From positions 4,053,501 through 4,117,500 of the forward strand of contig NC_091932.1 of NCBI RefSeq assembly GCF_041260155.1: a DNA stretch of 64,000 bases, in the 5' to 3' direction. Below are positions 1 through 10,790 of this stretch, piece after piece. The notes under the pieces were generated by a model. The model saw nothing but the letters and a program-made list of their open reading frames with translations. It had not been told where the DNA came from and made no database searches. Numbering within the stretch: the stretch's first letter is position 1; the number at the start of each line of letters is the position of its first letter. A program made the position numbers and the translations under genes. Origin of the DNA: Ptychodera flava (lineage: Eukaryota; Hemichordata; Enteropneusta; Ptychoderidae).

Positions 1-1
1 T

Positions 2-61
2 GATCAGTTCACGACATACATATAAAAGCGATAGCGAGTGCATATACGGCGTAAACTGGTC
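2..61. repeat. hairpin-ended repeat, copy 1
   Basis: A 60-base imperfect palindrome: it begins gatcagttcacgacatacat and ends with the near reverse complement (catatacggcgtaaactggtc). A 60-base relative lies at 40029-40088 in the same orientation, and weak similarity continues about 30 bases past both. This suggests the end of an interspersed repeat whose remainder cannot be bounded here. The match to the second copy is direct; the family is unknown. Confidence 0.5.
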
Positions 62-1390
62 ATAATCGAGTGGTATGCCCGTAGCTTCAATGGCTTACTG
101 AATTCTGAGTCGATCAGATAAAAAAGGATTGTTCTCTAACTGAATGCTCCAATATCGCGAATATGGCACTGTTTTTAACGTCTCATATAGCTGCCGTCAA
201 TATACAGATATAATGTAATTATACAATAATATCGCCGAGTACATTATGGAGTACAAAGTTTGCTTTATTCCATTATTAGCCGGGAGGGGTACATTATTGC
301 TATTATTTTATAGTTTTGGCAATGGCAGTGAGTTTGTAGAAAACATCTGGGGCCACAATACTGGATAATTGAAAACATTATCAGTAATAATTTGGGGATG
401 ACATCATAAAATTCACTTGTAATGAAAGTGTTGTAATATAATACAAACCAATATATAGAGAAATCAACGCGAGTGACGTCATCGTACAGAACAGAATATT
501 CGATGCGCGAGGCGCAGCGTCCTTTAAAGTACGTGAAAGTATAATGAGTGTAATTTTGATAATGCTTTCCAGAAAGCAAGTGTATTTTCTTTTTGGCTGC
601 AGTATGTAGAAATGCAATTTATTGGCCTTGTCAACACATCGCATTCTCTACAATCTTTACTGTTTACGAATAAATTTCAGTCCGGGTCGATTGAAACCCA
701 GTTGTCGACAATAATGTTTGCATTGACAAGTTGAACATTAGGTATTTGGGCCCTGATATGAAGTGTAGGAAATGATGGATGATTTGAGGTGTAGAAAAAT
801 GATGGAAAATATATCAACAGTTACGACTGATGGAGTTTTCATATTTGTAGAATATGACGATACTTCAGTATTTGCATTCATTCGACTGGAATTCGACTGA
901 GTGTATCTGTACCTATCGGTGTTTTTGTTTCTGAACAAGCGATCTGAAAATGTATGTTAATTATCATCTTGACAAGAAGTAATAAACATTATTAATAATT
1001 AGCAATATACTGTCAAATAAGTAGGCTTAGTTCAGAACTTATACAAAGGTGCACGCATACACCGACCTCACACATATTGGTACGTTCACATACCCTGTAC
1101 ATGATAAAGCGACATCGAATTCCATGTACACCAAGAACTGACTGTGAATGCACACCACACAGTATATGGCATTCGTCTTTCGTCGTCAGTTGCTTGTCGT
1201 AAAGCTGTGCTTGGTAAGAAAATAGTTATCTTGTTAAAAAATCAACACACTGCTATGAAAGTCTTAATTTGAACAATGAGATCTATTTGTCATATCATTC
1301 TTAAGGCGTAACAAGTCCAAATTCTAATTGAAGTAAAATAAATTTGGCGATAAAATTTAACCAATGATATCTCGGATACGTGTGGATGTG
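62..1390. other. gene-free stretch
   Basis: No reading frame here has splice signals or a recognisable domain. The sequence is AT-rich and the short open frames look like chance. It may hold the 3' untranslated region of the minus-strand gene that follows. Confidence 0.4.
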
Positions 1391-2982
1391 TCATACGTTT
1401 GACGGCAAATGTCCAAGGACACGATTGGCTGCTTTTTGCTCTTCACTTTCTAAGACAGTGCATCTGCGTTGATATTCCCTGTAATCTTCGTTTAGAACGT
1501 CGTCATAGTAACGAAGATACACGTATTTTCCACCAACAAACAAACATGTGCCGTGTAGTCCGATTCGCGTGTCTGGATCATTAACAGTAATTAGCCATCT
1601 GTAAATAGAAAACAACATTTTACACAAGAATTAGGTCTGACGTCTGACCAAGAAATTACAGTCATTTTACTTGTTTACGTACGGTATAGTACGTGAGCAC
1701 AAACATACCCAAAACATCAAATTGTTCGTCAATTTATGACACACTTTACTGTCTGCGGTATATATAAGTAATATCACTTATATTATAATTCCTGTCTGAG
1801 ATTCTCTTTTTAAAGTACATTATCTTCATCTTCACCCAGAGTCCTTTGCGTCATCGACAGTAATTAATCGTGTACTCTTTGTAAACATTCTATCTTGAAA
1901 GACAAATTAAAATGTACGTGTATTACTTAGCTTTCCTTCTCAATAAGACTTGAGGAAATCATTGGTTTATGATTAAAGTTCCTACGATTAAACATCTCTT
2001 AGTCGAATGTAAATGTAGATTTATTAGCAGACTAATTTGCATCTGACGACCGGACAGTCACATTTATAGACCAATCGAATCGTTCGTTACAAATCACCAA
2101 CCTGTTTTCCAACCCTGCAGTTCCTATCATGACGTTCATTTCAATAAATTCCACTTTTTCGATGTGTTCCATGTCGATTTGCCTGACATCATTCCTCAGT
2201 GCATCTATGACGTCACTGTGTGTAAGGTCAACTCCAGGGTAGGAAAAACAAAGAGTGAATGGATACGGCTCTGGAGAACCTCGGAATTTTCGGATATTTC
2301 GAAATGCAATATCGTATCCTTTCTTCTTAGCCTTCTCTCTTCTTCGTCTTTCACGTGCTTTCCTTCTAACGTATTGTACCAAATCTACGTCATCTTCTGA
2401 AGAACTGCAGTACAAATTGTAATGAGAGCGTGACAGTATATTAACTTTATTCCAAACTTGAAAGAACATATCAAAACCTCTCCTTCCCATGTCTCTCATC
2501 AAGACATACACCCAGACCTAGGTAGTTTGTCTCTGTTTTGTCACCCTTCTGTGACGATGTTTATTTCTGTTTCGGTCACCCACAGTTCATTTCATTAAAG
2601 ACACTCTGTCCGTTCAAATGAATATTAAATGCAATATTTTTCAACTGAAGTCTCAATTTTTACGTATCGCGGTACAATACACGCTGTGAAAGATGATGTA
2701 ACTATTGGATTTCACTAACCTGCTATCTGGAGGTTTATTGGTGTTTGCGGGGTCTTTAACTCTATCTTCCGTTTTTAAACCATGTTTGGAATCCTCTTTC
2801 CCGCGCTTTTTGTCACTTTCGACTGCCGAGTTCGACAGCTGCGTCTCGTGAAGGAGTTTCTTTCTTCGCAAATTATTGCTCATTTGAATCGATATTCCCG
2901 ATTGGATCTCTTTGAAACAAAAATGATACACTTCATTCTTAGTGTCGTCTTCTATAATTTCTGTACATGTAGCGGATATCAT
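1391..2982 (-). CDS. unrecognised three-exon gene, basic-rich protein
   Basis: Three open blocks on the minus strand join with sensible splice sites. Exon 1 runs 2982 to 2720, from an ATG with an in-frame TAA two codons upstream, to a donor gttagt. Exon 2 starts at 2404 after tactgcag; the junction codon becomes Ser and gives PPDSSSEDDVDLVQYVRRK, so that join is well supported. Exon 3 runs 1598 to 1391 after the strong acceptor tttctatttacag and ends in TGA. The exon 2/3 join is uncertain: the only donor that keeps frame is a weak gtcgtc at 2050, giving INVTVRWLITVNDPD; otherwise exon 2 reads to its own stop at 2032. The protein would be about 270 residues, with a charged linker, an Arg/Lys-rich helix-like stretch (RRKARERRRREKAKKK) and a more ordered C-terminal half ending with LRYYDDVLNEDYREYQRR. 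I do not recognise the family. An upstream exon is possible because ctacatgtacag at 2961 is also a usable acceptor. Confidence 0.5.
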
Positions 2983-3130
2983 AGTTTAGCAATACTGAAA
3001 GTAACCGAGTGTTGTCGGCGACGGGAAGTGACAAGACTAGTAATCTTCACGATGTTTGTAATGTATTCAGAATCATTTGGAAATGAAGCAAATCGCAATC
3101 ATATCATATCATCTCGGTCGATCGATGATT

Positions 3131-3150
3131 AATATATATATATATATATC
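3131..3150. repeat. (TA)n microsatellite
   Basis: A short run of alternating T and A just upstream of the minus-strand gene at 1391-2982. No further role can be seen. Confidence 0.6.
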
Positions 3151-4893
3151 CACAGAGAAAAATGCATCCTTCTAAATCATTTCTTGTGTACAATTTTTTC
3201 GCCCCTTTAATTTTTTACCTGATTGAATGAATGGAAGGGAGACTTTGAAAACAAACACACCATCATCGTCAATACATAGAAAGACTTCACAAAGAACATG
3301 CATTTTTAGTGTTTGTTTGTTTGTTTGTCTTTTGCTACGAAATTCATTTGGAAATTGAAATTGGATAGAGAGCCTTCAGCTCAAGCATTACCTCTCTAAC
3401 CCCATCTCAATAACTTTCTATCAAACGACGATTCAATATGGTTGTCAAAATGTGCTCTTTGTGATTTTGTTGATATATTTGATACGTAAGGGTCGCTAGC
3501 CACACTATATTCAAAGTTAGGATCACATTTCAAAATTAAAGTCAACAATTATTTTATCATCGCTATTGTAATTTTACTGTCCGCTATTGTAAATGTATTA
3601 ACTTAAAGTCTTATTAGAATTCCTTGCGGGAAAGGTTTGTTTTGAAGAAGGGCGACTCGAAACGAAAGGTGGACGCGTTGTGGACGCGCGCCAACGCGTT
3701 ATGGACGGCGCGTTCTATTCTGTGTACGAAACGTACCGAGAGACTCGATCGATCATCTACGGATATTCATATCAAATGTTGGTGAATTATTGTTTTTCAA
3801 AAGTTAAACATCCAAAGTGATGTCTCTGAAATTAAAAAATGTTTTTAATGTTAGAAAATCAAACATTTAGGGAGAGAAGTCAGGCCCAAGTGACGTGCGT
3901 AGTGTGTTTCACTGATCACCAATAAAAGTAACACATGTGTCTAATAATTCTTTCAGGTTGACACTAAGACACCGTCTTATATATCTAATTTTCAGGCGGC
4001 TGAACATTAAATAAGCGGTTGTTAAATAAAATTTTGAAAGTGTACACATACTCACCAAATATAGATTTACATTGTTATTAGGGAACAGATAGCGACTAAG
4101 CCGTTCTGAGAACGTTCGAAGAAGCTTTTTACAAGTACGCGCTCTCGAACTAACCGCTGATCTAATTACCCATCATGCTGTGTGTCGCACTCCACAACGC
4201 CTGTGCTATTTCAAGGACTGTGTTTTTGCACAATATAAATACACAATTAATCCATTAAAAACTTTCAAACACAAATACATTTATGCTTTTTGTCTCATAC
4301 CTATTTTTGAACCATGTTGATTACTGTCGATATTGGGCAGTTTACCAGGCAAATCTCTTATGCATTCAAGTTATAGGCCTATACCGGTAATAGCCTACAA
4401 AGGTTATTCTATGAAAAAGAAGTGTCCGGATACTTAAAGTATGCACCTCGAAAGTGAAAGACTTAAAATTTTGCTCAAACGTTCCTCAGTGAAACTTTCA
4501 ATCATTCTCTTACCAAATCAAGTATAAAAATCAGCGGTCATTGTACAAAGTTTGGAACTGGGGAAACAAATTACCCAACATTTTGCGATATTTGAAGTTC
4601 AGAATGGCCGCCTTCCCTGTGTTAACTCTATGGAAAAAAATAAATTTGGGATTTTCGAAAAAACTAAGAATGTGAAAAGTTTTATTTGTCCAAGAGCATT
4701 AAAATGAGCCTCAACAAGTGATGAATTAGAAAAGAATTGTAGAAACTTGAGAGCCCTAATATCTGTCCCCGAGGCGCGTTCTACCGTAACCACAGGCGGC
4801 CCAGACGTATTGAGTTTTTCTCACTGTTTTCTCTATGCAGTTCCTCTCCTTTTCTTCATGCTCTGACTGATTGGAGTAAATAAAATCATGCCG
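3151..4893. other. gene-free stretch
   Basis: No supported gene. A GC-rich patch at about 3670-3712 repeats the word gacgcg/gcgcgt, including an inverted acgcgttgtgg / ccaacgcgt arrangement, in an otherwise AT-rich stretch. Nothing else is recognised. Confidence 0.4.
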
Positions 4894-7524
4894 GAAAATG
4901 CCGAGAGAGTTTGACCGGTTAAGAAGGGCTTGACTACGCAGTTTCTGCGTAGTGAAGCTTCATTACGTATTCATGGTGACCCCTGGCCAGCTGTCAATAA
5001 CTTTGGGGGCTTTTGTCTTTTGGCCTGCTTTGCATATGCGTCGTTGGACACGACCTGCCAATCACCCAGGTAGTCAATTAAACTATTAATTGACTGTTTA
5101 CCGACCCAATTAACACTATCCAGCAGTATCAGTCATATTTTAATCGCGTGGCCCGGGTGGGCACAACGTAGGAACGCGTGTATTTCTGTGTGTACGTTTC
5201 ACTTGTGGTGTTGTTTGTACCATCGTGTGTCCTTGTTTCACCTACAGCATTACCTTCAAGGTGACAGGCTTACTATTAATGTTCAGTATCATTGCACCGA
5301 GTTCTGCCCACGGTGAAAACCACCTGTTTGCCTACTAATTACTGCCCGTCGCTGCCCGTCCTGAATGTAGCCTATCTATAGCTACAGTAATCACATAAAT
5401 CATTTATCAGTTTTGATATATACTCCTAATTGTAAGTTTGATCAAAATCGAGACCACATTCAAGGGCTATGCAGACTGTCCATGTAAGCACACACAGTGA
5501 CAAGAAGGCGGCAAACACCTACTCACCAAGCACATCGAATCGGCGAAAAGAAGCATAAAAAGCTAGGCTTATCGCCAAAACAAACGCGCCAAGCGCTAAC
5601 AAAAACCCATACCAAGCGGCCCTTTTCAGGGCCACCAAATACTCCAAAAAGGGAACTACCAAAAAATACGATAAGATGACATAGAACACACAAACAAAAT
5701 AACAAAAATCGTACACATAACAAACAACTGAAACACAACATTAAATACAAAATAAACAATCACAGTAACGTAACAGAAAACATGGCCGTGGAAATAAATC
5801 AGCTATTTCCAAAGAAAAGCCGACAACAACATGAAATTCAACAACAACCTATCATCGCTCAAACTATGAAACTCCGAAAAACAGTACTAGGCAAAAGCCT
5901 TAAAATTCATTCGGACACCAACAAAACCAAACAGAATAAAACCACCTCAGGATTTCAACAATAAAGTCGTATAATGTGACTACGCTACATCGTGAGACAC
6001 AAACAATCGCAACAACACCAATTCAAAGAAAAGTCAAATTGGACTCCACGAACAACAAAAAAACAAAAACTTGAAAGCTATCTGAAGCTGCTAACTCGCA
6101 CTTCTAGAGATACCCTTTCAAACAAGGAAACAAAACATGTCGCGTGCCAAAAGAATCGCGATAAACCAGCTTGCAAACATTGGACAAATTTTGGGAAAAT
6201 AACCCTTCGACAAGGGTCGGTTTTTCGTTATTGTCAACACAAACGATTACGTACTCGAATGCGAAAGGCAATTACGTAACACTCAGTATTATACACAACA
6301 AGCCAGAACAAACAGTAAACAAAGTAAATGAACTATTAATTAAAATGTACGAGAACAAGCACATCAACCAGGATACTTGTAAGTATCTTGATCCAATAAA
6401 CATAAAATCCGTACCCCGCAGTGGTACTTATTGCCTAAAAATTCACAAACCTCCGCAAAAATCTAAAAGACACAGTCAAAACAAAATTTACCGAAGTAAA
6501 GAAATATAGAACAAACAAATCGAACCACCAAACGGACTCACAACGTGACCAAAATTAATATACTTGCCTCGCTAATCGGAAAGCAAGACCACTAAAATGC
6601 ATTAAAATAAATTTTCACAAACACAAACTAAGGAAAGAATCTACACTGCGACTGATGAGAAACCACACTCGGGTTTCGAAACGCAAGCGTCAAAGGGCGA
6701 CTCTATCAACTTTTGTAACAACATAGGTCCGGCTGCGTCTCGCCATAAGCTTTCCCCACACAAACAAAACATTACCGTACACACTAATCCTAACTTCTCT
6801 ACAAATATCCAAAGCGAAACAAACATTTCATTAACACAAACAATCGGATAAGAATGTAGGAACACATTTTCGAAACGAATCAACACAAACTCGACACAAA
6901 ACATTTAGGATAGTTAGGTGGGGAGCCTGTTTCACATTTTTTACATCTCGCTATACTGTCTATGATTCTAAAAATAAAGTCATCTGCCACTTTTTCTGTA
7001 TACGCGGTTTGGCAAAACTCATCTCTTCAATCGAAAGTCGGGCGATTTCATGGTTCTTTGGGGCACTTAAGTGTACGTCGAGCTTAAGGAATGTAGTTAC
7101 ATTCGCGATGTTTTATTCGAAAATTATTTATTCCTTCAGGGCAAATGCACATAATTTATGCTGTTGGAAATACTGGCCGCTCATAACAAGACAATAAACT
7201 CAATATATGTGCATTTTTACTTATATTGTCAAAGTACCACCGACACCCACAAAAAACCAAATGGTTCAGTCCAGGTATTTGCAACTCTGCCATCCGACTG
7301 GTCAACAGGAAATCAACCATAGGTGTCTTTTGGCACGCGTATACGCCAGTCACCTAGGCGACGGTAATCTGCACCACTTATCACCATCGGGAAGGTACTC
7401 CTCCCCATATACCACTGGTGATCCCACCCTCAAGGCACTGCGTCATTCGACCAAGCATTGTTATTGTAATTTCCTGCATAAAATTAGCAGCGAGGTCAAC
7501 CGGTCAAACTCTCTCGGCATTTTC
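4894..7524. mobile_element. region bounded by 27-bp inverted repeats, containing a Penelope-like element
   Basis: A perfect 27-base inverted repeat (gaaaatgccgagagagtttg... at 4894-4920 and its reverse complement at 7498-7524) bounds about 2.6 kb. Inside is a decayed Penelope-like retroelement (separate entry). Penelope-like elements are known to carry direct or inverted terminal repeats, so these could be its ends. Alternatively the retroelement landed inside a DNA transposon. No target-site duplication outside the repeats is convincing. A small inverted motif gtcaattaaactattaattgac lies near 5069. Confidence 0.5.
5990..6900 (+). pseudogene. decayed Penelope-like retroelement, reverse-transcriptase region
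   Basis: Translated pieces in different plus frames match the usual order of Penelope-like proteins. First comes an N-terminal block near 6040-6120 of the NWTP...QKLESYLKLLTR type. Then at 6171-6509 comes the stretch leading to the start of the reverse transcriptase, with VNKVNELLIKMYENKHINQD, a KYLDP block and the family hallmark KIHKP. The later catalytic motifs and a GIY-YIG endonuclease are not recognisable, so the copy is incomplete as well as broken. The region is strikingly poor in T and G on this strand. Family assignment rests on motif recall, not a search. It looks old and inactive. Confidence 0.55.
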
Positions 7525-7686
7525 TCTCATGTAAATGATTATATAACCTAACCTAGCCTCTTGACGCTTTATTTATTTTACACCCCATTACAAGGACGTA
7601 CCGGTATATCTCTCATACACACATGTTGTAATTAATTAGTCAACACAACTAATCATGCTAATCCGTGGACTTATCAGGGATTTTAT

Positions 7687-9008
7687 GGGTTGGTCAACAT
7701 TACGAAGATAGGAAAACTTAGGGCGACGTCAAAAGTTCAATGTAGGATAAAAAACTTAATTCCCTAAGTTTCCCCCCAAACCCCCCCCCACCCCCCTAGA
7801 AACTTAATTGACTTATATTGAACCTGTTGCAAGGCTCTTTCTATGTAAAGCAAAGCTAAGGATCAGTCAATTTAGGGGTGAAACAAAGTAATGCATCGTT
7901 AAGGCCCCACTAGCTGTAACTCTTGAAATTTGTTGACCTCAAATTATCTACCTATTCTCTCTTCTCTGAAATCTACCCTCTGAAGAGATATGAGCTTTTA
8001 CTGCATAAGGAAACCATTTCAGAAACATTTGACATGTAAATTAAAATTTTAAGGGTCATTTTGATTTCCTGGCATTTTCAAAAATTTGTAATATTAAAAA
8101 GGAATCAGAACATACAGTGTCACAGTTGAAAACATTCACCCTTATGCATTACAATTTGGACTACTCTGTGCAGTTTATATGAAGATTTCAGTGCAGATAC
8201 GCATAGTATCGAGGGTTTTAGCTTTTCTGCATGGGGCTGTGACTTAATGTTTGGGCGAACATTTAATCGCAGTGTAATCTTTATCTTGTTCAAATTGCAT
8301 ATATAGCCCCGGCAGGTATAGTGTGTACACAGACCTAAATGACTACATTGTCACCAACTTATTTTAGTTTGAAAGTAAAATCATAAAAATAATGCTAAAA
8401 GATACAGCTAGTGGGGCTTAAGATTGGGAACACACTTTGTGTTTCATCCAATGTAAATACAACATACTAACAACAAACTTGAAGTTTATCAATGAATGAA
8501 CAAGAACAACAACAATAAAGTCCAGGTTTCTCCTTCCAGAGGCATAAAAACTATCTCATCTGTCCTGGTGGTTGTAACAACTCAGTTCACACTGCTCCAT
8601 TCAGGCGGACTACACGTGCACCAGAAATGTAGCAAGATATAATTAAAAATAAATTCCGTGTGCAACCAGAAACAGTAGAGAAACTACCGTCTATGGTGCA
8701 ACAGAAGCCAACAGCCTGCATTGTTTACACTAACTAGGCCAGGTGCAGCTCTGCACCGTGTTAAAACAACTCCCTCCGCTAGCTTCAACACGAAAGTGTG
8801 CATTTCTGCTCTATTTTTTCAAAATATTCATTCCCCTGGCAATTTTTACCATAAATCGATTTGTAGGATAGAAACTTTTTAGGTCAAACCCCCCCACCCC
8901 CAAACTAAAAGAATTAAGTTTTTTATCCTTCATTGAACTTTTGACGTTGCACTTACTGAAAGTTACTTTTTCATTTACATCTCTATCTTTCGCAATGTTG
9001 ACCAACCC
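7687..9008. mobile_element. non-autonomous TIR element (about 1.3 kb) with a nested insertion
   Basis: Imperfect inverted repeats of roughly 75-95 bases form both ends: gggttggtcaacattacgaa at 7687, continuing to gacgtcaaaagttcaatgta and ggataaaaaacttaatt, and the reverse complement of these blocks in order between 8997-9008 and about 8906-8950. C-tracts lie just inside both ends. No transposase reading frame is visible. It encloses a second inverted-repeat segment at 7899-8421, so one element has probably landed in another. Confidence 0.6.
7899..8421. mobile_element. TTAA-flanked MITE nested in the 7687-9008 element
   Basis: The ends are TTAAGGCCCCACTAGCTGTA at 7899 and the reverse complement of TTAAGCCCCACTAGCTGTAT ending at 8421. 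TTAA at both outer edges is the target site used by piggyBac-like and Kolobok-like DNA transposons. The inside is AT-rich and has no coding capacity. The superfamily call is inference from the TTAA alone. Confidence 0.5.
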
Positions 9009-9359
9009 ACAACTTTTGCAACTTGCCATTTTAGAAAAACACCAATTTGTCTTACAGATCTCTGTAAGACAAATAAAATGCATACAAATTTCACGGTTCT
9101 GGTGTTCAACCATCTGCTTGGACATACGTACCTTCACTGTCAATACCTTCATAAATATCCTTGCTGTGTTACGAAATTTTATATGCAGTTACAGTCCCTC
9201 CACTCACGAGAAGAGACTGTGATACGGTCAAATTTCCTCCGTGCCGAGGGACTAAGATATATGTATTAGCTATTCTCTTTTTTGAGAATTCAGTGGCACT
9301 GAAAAGGGAAGGACCGTTCGGTATGCAGTCCTGAGAAAGACTGTTTTTGAGTGGGGTGC

Positions 9360-10790
9360 GGCATTGCTGGATAGCTGAATAGCCCCCTAAATAGCTAGAT
9401 AGCTAATAGCTACGTTAGCCATAAGAATAGCTTACATTTAGCTGTTTGTGGCTATTAAAGCTATTACTAATTTCCACAGGACACTTTTAGCTGCTAATAA
9501 ACGTAGTAGGTAGCTATTCAGCTAAAAATAAATGATTATTGTAGGGCTGGTTATAGAGCTATTAAAGCTATTAGCCGTTTTTAGCCGCTAATAGCCACTC
9601 TTAGCTTACTATTAGCTGGCTACCAGCTACAAACTCCTGATGCCGAAATGGGCTGGCTATTGAGCTATTCAAGCTATTAGCTGTTATTAGCCAGCTATTA
9701 GCTGGCTACCAGCTAAGCAGCGGACACGTCTAAAAAGCCTGACAAATACTTATTACAAAGGAAGGAAGTTACGAGCGTGACTTTCACTTAGGTGTAGAAA
9801 GAATTAGACATCTCATAAATATACTGAATAAATATTGTAGAACCAAGAACGTAGTATTGAGTTCTTTATGGAAGATATTTTCTTTCATGAAAGTGTAAGT
9901 TTCTACTAACCACAGCACATGGCATTTTTTCTGCATTGAGAGCTAAAGAAATCACAAATTGTATGTACATGTCAGTTTGCAGCTGAACACAAAAATTGTT
10001 TGTAGAAGACTTCCCACAACTGACAAGTATTTACATAGAAAGATACACAGGCGTTTGGAAGATAAGCTGTTGTTTTGGCTTGGCCTTTGTATTAAATGAA
10101 AGATGTGCGAGAATATGGGTAGAACCAAGAAAGTAATATCAAATGTTCGGTTACTTTAGAAATACCTAATTGCATTGTGCATTTCTTGTCGAGCGGGGCA
10201 ACGGAGGAAATGGTGAACGTGGTAATTCTTTTGTTTATTGTTTTTAAGTTATAAGCGAAGGGTAGAATCACGTCAAAAGATCACACTTTACATGAGAATT
10301 GGTAATGTTTATGCCCACTTTACAGGTTTCAACAGACAACTAACATGAATGACTGATTACACAAGTTCTAAATCAGACAAAGAACTGCGACCAGTAAGTT
10401 CATGTGGAAAATCGGAAGCGCATTTGCGAGATCACTCAGATCGGCAGTGGGAATAATTGGTGTAAATAAGAAAGATATCGACAAACAGGTGCTGCATTGC
10501 AAGAGTAATTGCATCGTAAGACATTGGAAAACTTCTCGAGTTTAAAATTTCATAAGCAAATGTTAAAAATGCAATAAAAAAGTCAGAAAATACACGTACG
10601 AATTGTATGTCACCTCATTCGGCGTGTTAATGAAGAGAGTATAAGTTTCCAGGCAAGGCAATAATTAATACGGGAAAAAATGATAGTGTTTTTGCATGAA
10701 TAAGATTGAATAACATTGGCTAATAGCCAGATAACATTGGCTAATAGCGGTTAAAAACGGCTATTAGCTTGAATAGCTGAATAGCCAAGG
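9360..10790. mobile_element. TAGC-rich foldback element
   Basis: About 360 bases at 9360-9720 consist of variants of TAGC/GCTA words, including three related units gagctattaaagctattagc (about 9555), gagctattcaagctattagc (about 9661) and a poorer one near 9450, plus two copies of tagctggctaccagcta about 86 bases apart. A shorter block at 10720-10790 carries the same words inverted (ggctattagcttgaatagct). The two blocks could pair as arms around roughly 1 kb of unrelated AT-rich sequence. No transposase is seen. Confidence 0.5.
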
